Positions 1-5,133 of a stretch of DNA of 9,072 nt are shown piece after piece. The stretch is from DASQDT01 sp036380435 (GTDB lineage: Bacteria > Acidobacteriota > Blastocatellia > Pyrinomonadales > Pyrinomonadaceae), in the NCBI GenBank assembly GCA_036380435.1, contig DASVES010000083.1:1-9072 (forward strand). The letters run 5' to 3'. Each line of letters begins with the position of its first letter. Positions within the stretch are counted from its first letter, which is position 1. Under the pieces are notes generated by a model. That model had not been told where the DNA came from, did not search any database, and saw only the letters and a program-made list of their open reading frames with translations. Both the position numbers and the translations under genes were made by a program.

Positions 1-1629
1 CGGCTCGGTGGTGTGCGCGGCGGCGGCGCGCGACTTCGCGGAGGCGCGCACCGCGCCGTCCGAGGGGAACGGCGGCTCGTCGTCGGCGAAAGGGGCGGAA
101 GGAACAGCCTCGGAGCCGTCGGCGGGCGGGACGAGCTTCAATGTCGCGAAAGGCGCAGCCGCAGGCTGGCGTGTCGCGGGCAGCGTGGGTTCGGCCGCGG
201 GTGCGCCCGAGAGGTCGAGCGGCGCAGCGGAGACGGCGGGCGTGTTCGCGCGGGCGGACGCCGCAACTTCTGTCGCGCGCACGTTGCTCGCGTCGCGACG
301 CGAAGCCGCGCCGCCTTCATCCTCTCGCGTCGCCGAAGATGCGGCGGACGAGGCGGCGCCGCCGGCCCCGCTGCCCCGGCGCGTCGCGCCACCGCCCGTG
401 CCGGAGGCGGGCGCGGGTGTCGCCGGTGCGTTGCCGCCGGCGGATGGGGCGCGTCCCGTGCGGAGCGCCTCTTCGAGCGCGCTCAGGCGTTCGAGGATTT
501 GCCCGAGCGGCGCGAGGCGGCGCATCTCCACGAGTTTTACCAGACCCATCTCCAACTGGTAGCGCGGGTGCGCGCTCTCGCGCAGGTGCGTCTCCGTCTC
601 GGTGAGACTGTGGAAGAAGCGCACGAGGTCTGACTCGGAAAAGTCGGCGGCCTCTTCGACGAGCGCGCGTCGCTCGGCCTCGCCCGCGTCGGCGAGCGCC
701 GTCGCCTCGCCGGCCGCCTTCAGGACGAGCAGGTCGCGGACGTGCGCGAGCAGGTCGCGGCAGAAGTTGCGCAGGTCGTGTCCGCGCGCGACGAGTTCAT
801 CAACGACGGCGAGCGCGTCGGCCGGCGCATGCCCCGCCACGGCGCGCATCACGCGCGCGAGCATCTCGCCGCCCGCGATGCCGAGGGCGCTCTCCACGTC
901 GCCGACGCCGATCTTGCCCTCGCTGAAACTGATGACCTGATCGAAGGCCGACTGCGCGTCGCGCATCGAGCCTTCGCCGGCGCGCGCGACCTCGCGCAAC
1001 GCCTCGTCGGCGATCTTGACGCCTTCCTCCTTCGCGATGAGCTTCAGGCGCTCGGCGATCTTCGCCGCCGAGATGGTGCGAAACTCGAACTGCTGGCAGC
1101 GCGACAGTATCGTGTCGGGAACCTTGTGGGCGTGCGTCGTCGCCATGATGAAGAGGACGCGCGGCGGCGGCTCTTCCAGAGTCTTCAGGAGCGCGTTGAA
1201 GGCCGCGGGGGAGAGCATGTGGACTTCGTCGATGATGAAGACCTTGTAGCGGTCGCGCGCGGGGCGGATGCCGACGCTTTCGATGATCGCGTCGCGCACG
1301 TTATCGACGCCCGTGTTCGACGCCGCGTCGATCTCCAGCACGTCAATCGAGCGCCCCTCGGCTATCTCGCGGCAGGACGGGCAAGGCTCCTCCTCTTTGG
1401 ACGAGCAGGGTGTGGGCGTCGGCCCCGCTGACCTGTGGCAGTTGACGGCCTTCGCGAGCAGCCGTGCCGTGGTCGTCTTGCCCACGCCGCGCGCGCCGGA
1501 GAAGAGATAGGCGTGGTGCAGGCGGTCGTGCTCGATGCCGGCGCGCAGCGTGCGCGTGATGTGCTCCTGGCCCGTCACCTCCTCGAAGGTCTGCGGGCGC
1601 CATTTGCGGGCGATTACCTGATAAGTCAT
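1..1629 (-). CDS. dnaX: DNA polymerase III subunit gamma/tau (3' end beyond the window)
   Basis: This is the clamp-loader AAA+ ATPase of the replicative DNA polymerase, which opens and loads the beta sliding clamp in the cytoplasm. Translation from the ATG at 1629 begins MTYQVIARKWRPQTFEEV, the usual DnaX N-terminus. Walker A is GARGVGKTT (residues 45-53), Walker B/DEXH is DEVH (134-137) and the sensor-1 SRC motif is at 176-178 (LSRCQQFEF). A four-cysteine zinc module follows Walker A but is longer than usual: C-X10-C-X7-C-X2-C, against roughly C-X8-C-X2-C-X2-C in E. coli. From about residue 385 the protein becomes a Pro/Ala/Ser-rich linker, and the frame stays open to base 1, giving 543 visible residues. 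The tau C-terminal domain and stop lie outside. No good Shine-Dalgarno precedes the ATG; the VOC gene ends 45 bp upstream, so co-transcription is likely. No slippery A-rich frameshift site is seen in the visible part. Confidence 0.97.
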   Translation of the reverse strand, partial: MTYQVIARKWRPQTFEEVTGQEHITRTLRAGIEHDRLHHAYLFSGARGVGKTTTARLLAKAVNCHRSAGPTPTPCSSKEEEPCPSCREIAEGRSIDVLEIDAASNTGVDNVRDAIIESVGIRPARDRYKVFIIDEVHMLSPAAFNALLKTLEEPPPRVLFIMATTHAHKVPDTILSRCQQFEFRTISAAKIAERLKLIAKEEGVKIADEALREVARAGEGSMRDAQSAFDQVISFSEGKIGVGDVESALGIAGGEMLARVMRAVAGHAPADALAVVDELVARGHDLRNFCRDLLAHVRDLLVLKAAGEATALADAGEAERRALVEEAADFSESDLVRFFHSLTETETHLRESAHPRYQLEMGLVKLVEMRRLAPLGQILERLSALEEALRTGRAPSAGGNAPATPAPASGTGGGATRRGSGAGGAASSAASSATREDEGGAASRRDASNVRATEVAASARANTPAVSAAPLDLSGAPAAEPTLPATRQPAAAPFATLKLVPPADGSEAVPSAPFADDEPPFPSDGAVRASAKSRAAAAHTTEP

Positions 1630-1633
1630 GGGA

Positions 1634-1650
1634 AGCGGTCAGCGGTCGGC
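1634..1650. repeat. Short heptamer-phased repeat before dnaX
   Basis: In the 45-bp gap between the VOC stop and the dnaX start, the trinucleotides AGC, AGC and GGC occur at 1634, 1641 and 1648, exactly 7 bases apart. The phase then slips by one base (GGC at 1663). It resembles a degenerate, small version of the heptamer array at 2553-2646. Its position could affect dnaX translation, but no function can be shown. Confidence 0.4.
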
Positions 1651-1674
1651 TCTTAAGTGGTCGGCCCTTCGGCC

Positions 1675-2040
1675 TCAAATCTTTTCCATCAACTCGACGC
1701 GGTTGCCGAAGGGGTCGTAGAAGGAGAAGCGGCGCATGCCCGGCACGTCCTCTTCGTCCCTCGTCCGCACGCCGTTCTCCTCCAGATAGCGGCGCACGCC
1801 GGGCGCGTCGTCCACCTCGAAGGCCGGGTGCCGCTTCGACGGCGCAACGGCGTCCTCGACACCGACGTGCAACTGGATGTCGGCCATCTCGAACCACAGG
1901 CCGCCGTTCTCCTTCAACTCCTTCGGCTTCTCGATCTCCTTGAGTCCGAGGAGGCGGCCGTAGAAGGCGCGCGCCTCTGATTCGGCGCCGCGCGGGATGC
2001 AGAGCTGGACGTGGTTGAGGCGGTTGAAGCGGACGTTCAT
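1675..2040 (-). CDS. VOC (glyoxalase/bleomycin-resistance fold) family protein
   Basis: A 121-aa single VOC-superfamily protein built from two beta-alpha-beta-beta-beta modules. Family hallmarks are visible: LNHVQLCIP with His10 near the N-terminus, ARAFYGRLLGL (the helix after the first strand), LWFEMADIQLHVGV, HPAFEVDD starting the second module, and FYDPFGNRVELME at the C-terminus with the usual terminal Glu. Potential metal ligands (His10, the His in QLHV, the His in RHPAF, the C-terminal Glu) are present, so a divalent-metal enzyme is possible, but the substrate cannot be told from sequence. Known relatives include glyoxalase I, dioxygenases and antibiotic-binding proteins. The ATG at 2040 overlaps the TGA of the upstream ACP-like ORF as TGATG, indicating translational coupling and supporting this start over in-frame upstream extension. 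dnaX follows 45 bp downstream. Confidence 0.9.
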   Translation of the reverse strand: MNVRFNRLNHVQLCIPRGAESEARAFYGRLLGLKEIEKPKELKENGGLWFEMADIQLHVGVEDAVAPSKRHPAFEVDDAPGVRRYLEENGVRTRDEEDVPGMRRFSFYDPFGNRVELMEKI

Positions 2041-2291
2041 CAGCAGTAAAGCCCCATGTCGCGGACGAAGTGCCAGTCGTCGCCGAAGCGTTCGACGGCC
2101 GTCTGTTCGACGATCACCTCGCGCACCCAGGCGGCGACCTGCTCTCTCGTCATTCGTTCGTGTGTGATCTTGTCCCAGACGTAGTCGGTCACCTGACGCG
2201 GCGTGGTGATCTTCCAGGCGTCGGCGGCCGGGACGTAAATCCCGAACTCCGTCTCGAAGGCCAACACCAGATCGACCACGTCTCGGCTCAT
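2040..2291 (-). CDS. Small acyl-carrier-protein-like ORF
   Basis: An 83-aa ORF starting MSRDVVDLVLAFETEFG. Residues 1-35 resemble helices II-III of acyl carrier proteins: VDLVLAFETEFGIYVP then AWKITTPRQVTDYV parallels the ACP pattern VELVMALEEEF...IPDEEAEKITTVQAAIDYI. Ser2 aligns with the phosphopantetheine-bearing Ser of the DSL motif, but the preceding Asp is Met and the Leu is Arg, so modification is doubtful. The C-terminal half (TREQVAAWVREVIVEQ, then FVRDMGL) resembles ACP helix I and the stretch leading to DSL, so the order appears swapped. An in-frame TTG at 2312 would add seven residues, but neither start has a clear Shine-Dalgarno; I prefer ATG. The stop overlaps the VOC ATG. Function is unknown; a role as a non-canonical carrier or structural ACP-fold partner is inference only. 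Confidence 0.75.
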   Translation of the reverse strand: MSRDVVDLVLAFETEFGIYVPAADAWKITTPRQVTDYVWDKITHERMTREQVAAWVREVIVEQTAVERFGDDWHFVRDMGLYC

Positions 2292-2299
2292 GTGGGAAA

Positions 2300-2314
2300 C
2301 TTTGTCGGACAAAG
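2300..2314. promoter_or_regulatory. 15-bp perfect dyad just upstream of the ACP-like start
   Basis: CTTTGTC-G-GACAAAG is a perfect dyad with 7-base arms around one central base, ending 8 bases before the preferred ATG (2291). It lies where a ribosome binding site would be expected and directly after the T-rich tail of the hairpin at 2317-2424. It could be an operator, an RNA hairpin controlling translation, or chance. Confidence 0.35.
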
Positions 2315-2424
2315 AAAAAGAGTTGCCGCGCGCCGGCGACGCGCTCGTCTCGAAGCTTCGATGCTGGATTGTGCTCCAACCTCGAAGCTTTCGGCAAGCG
2401 CGACGCCGCGCGGGGCAACTCTTT
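2311..2424 (-). terminator. Very long hairpin with T-rich tail after SRP RNA
   Basis: On the minus strand the arm at 2424-2380 is followed by a nearly complementary arm at 2365-2317. The outermost 11 bp (AAAGAGTTGCC with GGCAACTCTTT) are perfect. The interior is about 30 more positions with a few mismatches and bulges, ending in a shared AAGCTT-centred segment around a roughly 15-base loop. The stem is followed by a T-rich stretch (TTTTTCTTTG), the form of an intrinsic terminator, and lies immediately 3' of the SRP RNA. The stem is far longer than ordinary terminators, so it may be a palindromic repeat element that has taken on this job. Confidence 0.65.
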
Positions 2425-2435
2425 CCCCGTTTTGG

Positions 2436-2533
2436 CCAGACTCCGGACTAACCCGCAACACACGCCGCCGCCGCTACCGTTGCTCCGTTCCCGGCCTGGC
2501 GGGGTTCGCGGGGCAAGGCGTTGTGCGGAGCCC
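2436..2533 (-). ncRNA. ffs: Signal recognition particle RNA, small bacterial 4.5S type
   Basis: The RNA scaffold of the signal recognition particle, which binds Ffh to target ribosomes making membrane and secreted proteins. The minus strand at 2509-2472 carries the conserved apical domain: GCGAACCCCGCCAGG, a 3-bp stem CCG/CGG closing a GGAA tetraloop, then GGAGCAACGGTAGCGG, matching the bacterial pattern of CAGG opposite AGCA flanking a GGAA loop. The distal helix also closes: GGGCTCCG (2533-2526) pairs with CGGAGTCT (2445-2438, with G-U pairs), and CCGCACAACGCC faces GGCGTGTGTTGCGG. The size is about 98 nt; exact ends are estimated from the pairing. No protein gene overlaps it convincingly. 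It sits upstream of dnaX with tRNA-Ser further upstream, an arrangement also seen in other bacteria. Confidence 0.88.
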
Positions 2534-2552
2534 GAAGTCTGATAAGTTTTCA

Positions 2553-2646
2553 AAAGCTATTAGCTGTTAGCTGTTGGCGATTAGCTTTCAGCCGTCAGCT
2601 TAACATAAAGAAAGCTAAATGCTAATCGCTAACAGCTAGCGGCTTT
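2553..2646. repeat. Inverted pair of heptamer-phased TTAGC arrays
   Basis: In the left half, AGC/GGC occurs at 2555, 2562, 2569, 2576, 2583, 2590 and 2597, exactly every 7 bases (units like TTAGCTG). In the right half the complement GCT occurs at 2614, 2621, 2628, 2635 and 2642, again exactly 7 apart. The halves are inverted about an AT-rich spacer (2600-2610), so a long imperfect hairpin can form. The array lies between tRNA-Ser and SRP RNA. It resembles the heptameric short tandem repeats known from cyanobacterial intergenic regions; its function is unknown. Confidence 0.75.
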
Positions 2647-2652
2647 TCGGAA

Positions 2653-2739
2653 CGGAGAGGGTGGGATTCGAACCCACGGTACGGTTCCCCGTACACAGCA
2701 TTTCCAGTGCTGCCAGTTCAACCACTCCTGCACCTCTCC
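2653..2739 (-). tRNA. tRNA-Ser (anticodon GGA)
   Basis: An 87-nt class II tRNA decoding UCC/UCU. The acceptor arm pairs GGAGAGG (2739-2733) with CCTCTCC (2660-2654), with discriminator G at 2653. The anticodon arm is CAGCA-CTGGAAA-TGCTG, giving anticodon GGA. A long variable arm (stem TACGG/CCGTA) identifies a Ser-type class II tRNA, and the T arm is GTGGG-TTCGAAT-CCCAC. The CCA end is not encoded (GTT follows). All stems close, so it looks functional. Confidence 0.96.
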
Positions 2740-2760
2740 TGAAGCAGACAATAGGTAAAA

Positions 2761-2789
2761 ATAAATGGCAAAATTAGGTAGGATTTCAA
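2761..2789 (-). promoter_or_regulatory. Possible promoter of tRNA-Ser
   Basis: On the minus strand TTGAAA (2789-2784) is separated by 17 bases from ATTTAT (2766-2761), about 22 bases before the tRNA 5' end. The -35 match is fair and the -10 match weak; the surrounding DNA is AT-rich compared with the genes. Tentative. Confidence 0.3.
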
Positions 2790-2999
2790 ACTACCCGCAG
2801 CCGGCAAAGCATAGCCTATCTCGGCGATTCATGTCACGTCCGTCACGCCGACAACGCGCCGGGTTGGGATAAGGAATGGTCTGGAAGAAGGTTCAGCTCG
2901 TGATGTCAGGGAGGCCAGCTCTTCTTGCGCCAGTTGGCGCGAGGCGCGTGAAGGGCGCCGGAAGCGCGACCGTCTCAACGAGTGAGTTGGAAAGAGTTG

Positions 3000-3068
3000 T
3001 GGCGGAGAGGGTGGGAGTCACTTCCCCACGGCGGCCTTTCGGCCATCGCGGTTTTCGAGTCCGCCTTA
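3000..3068 (-). pseudogene. Truncated tRNA-Ser (anticodon CGA) remnant
   Basis: The minus strand carries the 3' three-quarters of a class II tRNA-Ser. Present are the end of the D region (TAAGGCG), an anticodon arm GCGGA-CTCGAAA-ACCGC (anticodon CGA, with one A-A mismatch at the loop-proximal pair), a variable arm with GGCC-GAAA-GGCC, a T arm, acceptor strand CCTCTCC, discriminator G and an encoded CCA. The acceptor strand is identical to that of the tRNA-Ser(GGA) 260 bp away. The T loop is wrong (nine bases GAAGTGACT instead of TTCGAAT), and the 5' acceptor strand and D arm are absent. The neighbouring response-regulator ORF ends inside its first bases. It reads as a decayed tRNA or an attachment-site remnant. 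Confidence 0.65.
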
Positions 3069-3500
3069 CGCGACGACGCCGAGGCGTGTAGACGCAGAAA
3101 TTACCGGAGGCTCAAATAAGGGCCGTCCGTCACAATGCCTGATGCATTGGCCCGCCGCCTTGGTCAGGCCGTCTGCGTCCGGCTTGATCAAGTAATCGGT
3201 GGCCCCGGCCTCAAACGCCTCCCGCCGCGCCGCTTCCTCCGCCCTGTTTGAGAAAACAATGATCGGGGTGAGGGGGTCGAACTCGCGGATGCTCCGGCAC
3301 AGCTCGGTTCCGGTGTCGCCCCAGAACTGCGCGTCGAGCACGTAGAGGTGAAAGGTCTGCCCGCGCGAAATGAGCAGCGCCGTGATGAGACTGGAGGCGG
3401 CGACCACCTCGCAGCCCCTGCGCGACAGCAACGCCGTCATGACTTCGCGGGTGTCCTCATGCTCGTCGATGAAGAGTATGCGCTCTCTGGTTGAATGCAT
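3066..3500 (-). CDS. Single-domain response regulator (CheY-like receiver)
   Basis: A 144-aa protein made almost entirely of one receiver domain with no output domain. Key residues are in place: the acidic pair Asp12-Glu13 in ILFIDEHED, the phospho-acceptor Asp56 in LYVLDAQF, the switch Ser84 in IIVFSNRA and the conserved Lys106 before Pro in YLIKPDA. It should accept phosphate from a histidine kinase, but no kinase lies in the window, so its partner is unknown. After residue 120 there is a short tail (DGRPLFEPPVISASTRLGVVA) unlike a DNA-binding domain. The start ATG at 3500 has AGAGG eight bases upstream. The TAA stop falls in the TAAGGCGG of the tRNA-Ser remnant, so the last residues may have been altered by the rearrangement that made that junction. 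Confidence 0.92.
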   Translation of the reverse strand: MHSTRERILFIDEHEDTREVMTALLSRRGCEVVAASSLITALLISRGQTFHLYVLDAQFWGDTGTELCRSIREFDPLTPIIVFSNRAEEAARREAFEAGATDYLIKPDADGLTKAAGQCIRHCDGRPLFEPPVISASTRLGVVA

Positions 3501-3993
3501 TACGGTTGCCTCTGAGTATGCCTGAGAAGGATTCGGCGGGGTGTCATTCCATCGCCGGCTTCGGGGCTGGCGACGGACTCATGGGCGCTGATAGCTTTTA
3601 GCGCACGAGGAGTCGCCCCTTGAGCGGCCACTCATCTATGTTCAGCGACCGTGCGGGAGTGTAAACAAATGGGCACCCGAGCACAACGCACAAATCTCCC
3701 AATTTTCCCCGGTATAATTGTCATGGGGTAACGCGGAGAGTTTCGGTGCGGGCCGGGGGCGGCGGGTTGAGGTTAGCAGTGCGCCCCGCTGAGTTTGTCG
3801 GACAGCGTTGAGGCGGTGTCGTCAGTGGTTAGGTAGAACGAGGGGCCTTTTCGTCGTTTCTACTGGGTTACAACGATCCGAAGGAAGGCGAGAGCCTCCC
3901 GACCGTTGGGCAGTGGATAGTCTCCCCCATGCCTACCCTCTGCGCGGCGGGCCTCGCCGCCCTCATCTGGTGCCCGTGACGGCGTAATAGAAG
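3501..3993. other. Gene-free stretch between response regulator and hypothetical gene
   Basis: No convincing coding frame. Visible items are two heptamer-spaced AGC units at 3593 and 3600, an AT-rich segment with a perfect TATAAT on the plus strand (3713-3718) but no matching -35 and no gene behind it, and a bulged hairpin in which GTAGAACGA (3832-3840) faces TCGTTTCTAC across CCTTTT. A GGCGGGCCTCGCCGCC-type hairpin lies near 3946-3963. Part of the segment next to 3500 must carry the response regulator promoter, which I cannot place. Confidence 0.5.
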
Positions 3994-4032
3994 AAGGGCG
4001 GCGGGGATTGTTCGCCCAACCCCGCCGCCCTT
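3994..4032 (-). terminator. Hairpin terminator of the hypothetical gene
   Basis: A perfect 13-bp stem (AAGGGCGGCGGGG at 3994-4006 with CCCCGCCGCCCTT at 4020-4032) and a 13-base loop lie 20 bases after the stop of the 4053-4271 gene. On the minus strand it is followed by CTTCTATT, a weak T tract. Confidence 0.75.
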
Positions 4033-4052
4033 GACCTCCGGCTGCCTCGATT

Positions 4053-4271
4053 TCAGCCGCTTAATGAGTACGCGGGCCGTCGCACCCTCGGATCGACACG
4101 CGCTCGCTCCATCCGCGGTGGGTTCCTCATGAGTGAGGATGAGGTGATCAGATAAGACAGCGTTTCACACACCTCCTTCGACCCCGAGGCGATCTGACGC
4201 CCGCTTTCGTCGAACAGGCCGAAAACGCTCCCGCCGGAGTCCAAGGGCAAGACTACTGGCTTCGCCTCCAT
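4053..4271 (-). CDS. Hypothetical 72-aa protein
   Basis: I do not recognise this protein. The ATG at 4271 is chosen because GGAGAGGAGAG, a strong Shine-Dalgarno, ends about 5 bases before it; the longer frame back to a TTG at 4301 would place that site inside the coding region. The protein begins MEAKPVVLPLDSGGSVFGLFD, continues with a stretch reading like beta-hairpin then helix (FGLFDESGRQIASGS, then EVCETLSYLIT), and ends in a basic Arg/Pro-rich tail of about 25 residues. There is no signal peptide or membrane segment. A good ribosome site and a terminator 20 bases after the stop support it as a real, separately terminated gene. It lies downstream of the PEP-CTERM gene in the same direction, 84 bases from that gene's stop. 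Confidence 0.7.
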   Translation of the reverse strand: MEAKPVVLPLDSGGSVFGLFDESGRQIASGSKEVCETLSYLITSSSLMRNPPRMERARVDPRVRRPAYSLSG

Positions 4272-4344
4272 AGGACTCTCCTCTCCAAATCTTACACTCA
4301 AACGTATGGGCGGGTGACTACCGGGTCAACGTTTTGCCGTCCCG

Positions 4345-4381
4345 GCAGGCGCCGGTCACTCGGAATCTGCCCGGCGCCTGC
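4345..4381 (-). terminator. Hairpin enclosing the PEP-CTERM stop codon
   Basis: A perfect 11-bp inverted repeat (GCAGGCGCCGG at 4345-4355 and CCGGCGCCTGC at 4371-4381) with a 15-base loop that contains the TGA stop of the upstream gene. No T tract follows on the minus strand, so it is either a Rho-independent-like structure of low efficiency or an mRNA 3'-end stabilising stem. Confidence 0.4.
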
Positions 4382-5060
4382 GGCGCACCTTGGCGGCGAT
4401 GCCCACCAGGCCCGTGCCGAGCAGGAGCATCGTCGTCGGCTCCGGGACCGGAGTGTTGACGTCAACAATGTAGAAGGTGTCGGGGCCGTTGTCCGAACCT
4501 GTAACGGCGGCCGACAACCCAATGCGGAAGCTCGGGTTGTTGAGGAAAAACGCATTGAGCGAGGCCTGGGCTCCCGCGTCCAGGAGGAACAGGTATCCGG
4601 ACCCGCCGATGCCCTGCTCGACCGTGGGGTAGTCATCGCCGGCGTCGGAAGGACGCAAGGACACGCTATACACCAAAGCGCCGGTAGTATTGTTGTAGAC
4701 GTTCAACGTCAGCGAGTCGAGGAAATTGCTGTTGGGGACAGGCCCCGTCTCATCGGAGTTAAAGACGAGGCCGATGCTGCCAGCGTTTTCGATGCCGCTG
4801 TTGATCAGTTGCGTGAACGAGTAGGTTTGCGACTGATTAGTCGCGTGGCCCGTCCTCACATCCGTGGCGCCGTTCCATGAGACTGAGCCGGACTCGTTCG
4901 GGGTTGCGTGCAGTGTCAGAACCGTTAGCACGGTGCCAAAGCCGGTCCCTTGGGCCGAGGTCGGCTCCGAGAAATAGATTTCGTCGGCGCGCACCGTGGC
5001 GGTGCCGAGGCCGACGAGCAATGCCGCCGTTACGCTAAAGAGTAGTTTCCTGAGGGGCAT
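4356..5060 (-). CDS. PEP-CTERM sorting domain-containing exported protein
   Basis: A 234-aa secreted protein. The ATG at 5060 is preceded by AAAGGAG seven bases away; an in-frame ATG at 5084 would place this site inside the coding region. The N-terminus MPLRKLLFSVTAALLVGLG with cleavage near TVRA/DE is a typical Sec signal peptide. The mature part (about 180 residues) is beta-rich and low in charge (GSVSWNGATDV, SLTLNVYNNTTG, FRIGLSAAVTGSD), without a named domain I can assign. The C-terminus is a classic PEP-CTERM signal: VPEP at 205-208, hydrophobic segment TMLLLGTGLVGIAA, then KVRRRRR. Such proteins are recognised by an exosortase in the inner membrane and usually delivered to the surface or extracellular matrix with exopolysaccharide. 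No exosortase is in the window. The mature function is unknown. Confidence 0.93.
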   Translation of the reverse strand: MPLRKLLFSVTAALLVGLGTATVRADEIYFSEPTSAQGTGFGTVLTVLTLHATPNESGSVSWNGATDVRTGHATNQSQTYSFTQLINSGIENAGSIGLVFNSDETGPVPNSNFLDSLTLNVYNNTTGALVYSVSLRPSDAGDDYPTVEQGIGGSGYLFLLDAGAQASLNAFFLNNPSFRIGLSAAVTGSDNGPDTFYIVDVNTPVPEPTTMLLLGTGLVGIAAKVRRRRRADSE

Positions 5061-5082
5061 GAGAGACTCCTTTGAATTTTCC

Positions 5083-5133
5083 ATTTTATCTTTGTCAAGG
5101 CACGTCAGAAAGGGCAGTCACCGCACTGACTGC
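5083..5133 (-). promoter_or_regulatory. Upstream region of the PEP-CTERM gene with a dyad
   Basis: A perfect 7-base dyad, GCAGTCA-N6-TGACTGC (5114-5133), lies 54-73 bases before the start codon, suitable for a regulator site. Between it and the gene the minus strand has TTGACA (5098-5093) and TAAAAT (5088-5083). These are too close to be one promoter, so either could be half of a weak one. Tentative. Confidence 0.35.

Noticed and set aside
1..490. Programmed frameshift site in dnaX making gamma versus tau
   Set aside because: No slippery A-rich heptamer followed by a hairpin is present in the visible linker; one could still lie left of the window.
8..1510. Several plus-strand ORFs of 80-229 codons opposite dnaX
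   Set aside because: They are low-complexity Arg/Ala-rich translations antisense to a clear dnaX frame, as expected in GC-rich DNA.
2041..2553. Upstream extension of the VOC frame to 2553
   Set aside because: It would run through the ACP-like gene, the hairpin and part of the SRP RNA; the VOC fold begins at the ATG at 2040.
2070..2570. Plus-strand 166-codon ORF
   Set aside because: It overlaps the ACP-like gene and the SRP RNA on the other strand and has no recognisable protein pattern.
2876..3091. Plus-strand 71-codon ORF
   Set aside because: It has no clear ribosome site, a basic low-complexity product, and overlaps the tRNA remnant and the end of the response regulator.
3713..3718. Perfect TATAAT on the plus strand as a promoter
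   Set aside because: There is no acceptable -35 at 16-18 bases and no plus-strand gene downstream; kept only as a remark in the gap description.
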